From Anaerolineaceae bacterium UBA700 (GTDB lineage Bacteria; Chloroflexota; Anaerolineae; Anaerolineales; Anaerolineaceae): a stretch of DNA of 6,570 nt. The position numbers and the translations under genes are program-made. Position 1 is the first letter of the stretch. The number at the start of each line of letters is the position of its first letter. The stretch covers positions 1 to 6,570 of the forward strand of contig DBMK01000252.1 in NCBI GenBank assembly GCA_002298885.1, read 5' to 3'. The notes beneath the pieces are model-generated. The model saw only the letters and a program-made list of their open reading frames with translations, ran no database searches and was not told the DNA's origin. This document shows positions 6,052 through 6,570 of this stretch, one piece after another.

Positions 6052-6372
6052 TTATCCGCTTATCTTCACTATGATGGTAAATCGGGCTACGACAGAGTCG
6101 TCTCCGGCCCATTCACGCCAGTGTTTGAAATTGAGCGAGACAGGGCCTGTCTTCTCAGTGTGGAAGGTGAAAACCCGCACGCCGCCTACCCCAAAACCAC
6201 CGCCCGCCGAGCGGATGAAATCGGAGCGAGTCAGGGTCACGGCGTCCTGGCTGCCCGGCTCCACCGCCCAGCGATACCCCGTGGTGGGATTCTCGTCGAG
6301 GCGCACCTCAAAGTCCTCACCGATAGGGACTTCCACCGATTTGCCGCCATCCGCCTGGGTAAATGTGATCAT
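6052..6372 (-). CDS. Chagasin-like (I42) cysteine-protease inhibitor, 106 aa
   Basis: Chagasins are immunoglobulin-fold inhibitors that insert three loops into the cleft of papain-family cysteine proteases. All three loops are recognisable: N-P-T-T-G-Y-R-W (28-35), the glycine-rich G-G-G-F-G-V-G-G (57-64), and R-E-W (86-88) in place of the classical R-P-W. The length is typical of the core domain. No signal peptide is present, unlike many bacterial chagasins, so this copy is probably cytoplasmic. The frame could start at 6417 (121 aa), but those 15 extra codons coincide with a near-consensus promoter whose predicted start is the A of the ATG at 6372, so the shorter protein from a leaderless mRNA is preferred. 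It is the first gene of the minus-strand cluster, 89 bp before the M4 protease. No cysteine protease is encoded in the window, so its real target is open. Confidence 0.88.
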   Translation of the reverse strand: MITFTQADGGKSVEVPIGEDFEVRLDENPTTGYRWAVEPGSQDAVTLTRSDFIRSAGGGFGVGGVRVFTFHTEKTGPVSLNFKHWREWAGDDSVVARFTIIVKISG

Positions 6373-6378
6373 ACCCTT

Positions 6379-6407
6379 ATCATATGAAAAAAATCCGCTT
6401 TTGTAAA
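6379..6407 (-). promoter_or_regulatory. Near-consensus sigma-70-type promoter of the protease/inhibitor cluster
   Basis: On the minus strand TTTACA (6407-6402) and TATGAT (6384-6379) are exactly 17 nt apart. Each matches the consensus at 5 of 6 positions, making this the best promoter in the window. Counting seven nucleotides from the -10 puts the transcription start at 6372, the A of the inhibitor ATG. The promoter lies just upstream of the I42 gene and probably drives the I42, M4 protease and emfourin genes. Confidence 0.7.
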
Positions 6408-6448
6408 GCAAGCACATAGCCGATGGGAAAGATCAATAATAATTAGTG

Positions 6449-6509
6449 GCCTCCCCCTCTCCCGGAGCTTGTTTCACCGCTCCGGGAGAGGGGGGCAGGG
6501 GGGTGAGGC
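6449..6509. repeat. Large G/C-rich palindromic element, dispersed-repeat type
   Basis: Bases 6453-6468 and 6479-6494 are perfect 16-bp inverted repeats around a 10-nt loop. The right arm continues into G-rich sequence ending in GTGAGGC, and GCCTC (6449-6453) and GAGGC (6505-6509) form a further outer pair. The pattern of a GGGAGAGGGG arm followed by a G-rich GTGAGG tail resembles intergenic palindromes that recur many times in various bacterial genomes; that likeness is recollection, not a search. There is no T-run on either side, so a simple intrinsic terminator is less likely. Confidence 0.65.
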
Positions 6510-6511
6510 TG

Positions 6512-6565
6512 GCGTAGGGCGTGCCTCCCTATACGCATCGGGGTCGGGGAGTGACCTTCCCCCGA
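6512..6565. repeat. Two further imperfect hairpins at the window edge
   Basis: GCGTAGGG (6512-6519) can pair with CCCTATACGC (6527-6536) through a 2-nt bulge. TCGGGG (6544-6549) pairs with CCCCGA (6560-6565) around a 10-nt loop. With the large palindrome just before them they make a run of three adjacent hairpins and no visible gene. The window ends here, so the extent of the array is unknown. Confidence 0.35.
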
Positions 6566-6570
6566 ATCAG

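Noticed and set aside
5963..6112. N-terminal extension of the protease open frame back to 6112
   Set aside because: These 50 codons overlap the I42 gene end, read as unstructured Arg/Cys-rich sequence with no signal peptide, and have no ribosome site. AAAGGAG and the propeptide motif fix the start at 5962.
6453..6494. Large hairpin as an intrinsic terminator
   Set aside because: Neither strand has a T-run after the stem, and the G-rich tail fits a dispersed palindromic repeat better.

Overview
The window is an ordinary-looking bacterial chromosome segment of moderately high GC, with six protein genes and short gaps. No rRNA, tRNA, transposase or CRISPR array was seen. A Chloroflexota (Anaerolineae-like) host is my best guess. 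It rests on the family mix (YkcB-like GT39 transferase with a glycine-rich loop, 7TM-PAS-GGDEF protein, protealysin-like protease with emfourin) and on a G/C-rich dispersed-type palindrome at the right end. This is inference from family habits, not a marker gene.

Left part (1-2688): a DinB-superfamily protein on the minus strand, ending at a perfect 13-bp hairpin at the window edge, is divergent from a large plus-strand membrane glycosyltransferase. Their 154-bp shared upstream region holds several perfect palindromes and candidate promoters for both directions, so it looks like a regulated divergent control region.

Middle (2698-4452): a minus-strand membrane diguanylate cyclase (7TM sensor, PAS, coiled coil, GGEEF domain with an intact inhibitory site). 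It converges on the glycosyltransferase with only 9 bp between the stop codons. It lies 69 bp downstream of the protease cluster on the same strand.

Right part (4522-6372, minus strand) is the most interesting region. In transcription order it holds a chagasin-type (I42) cysteine-protease inhibitor, a protealysin-like M4 zinc metalloprotease with a short propeptide, and an emfourin-type inhibitor of M4 proteases. The protease and emfourin genes are 4 bp apart and probably translationally coupled. None of the three proteins has a signal peptide, so the set looks like an intracellular protease with two inhibitors of different classes. A near-consensus promoter sits so close to the first gene that its mRNA is predicted to be leaderless. 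Upstream of it, the window ends in a cluster of G/C-rich hairpins resembling a dispersed intergenic repeat.
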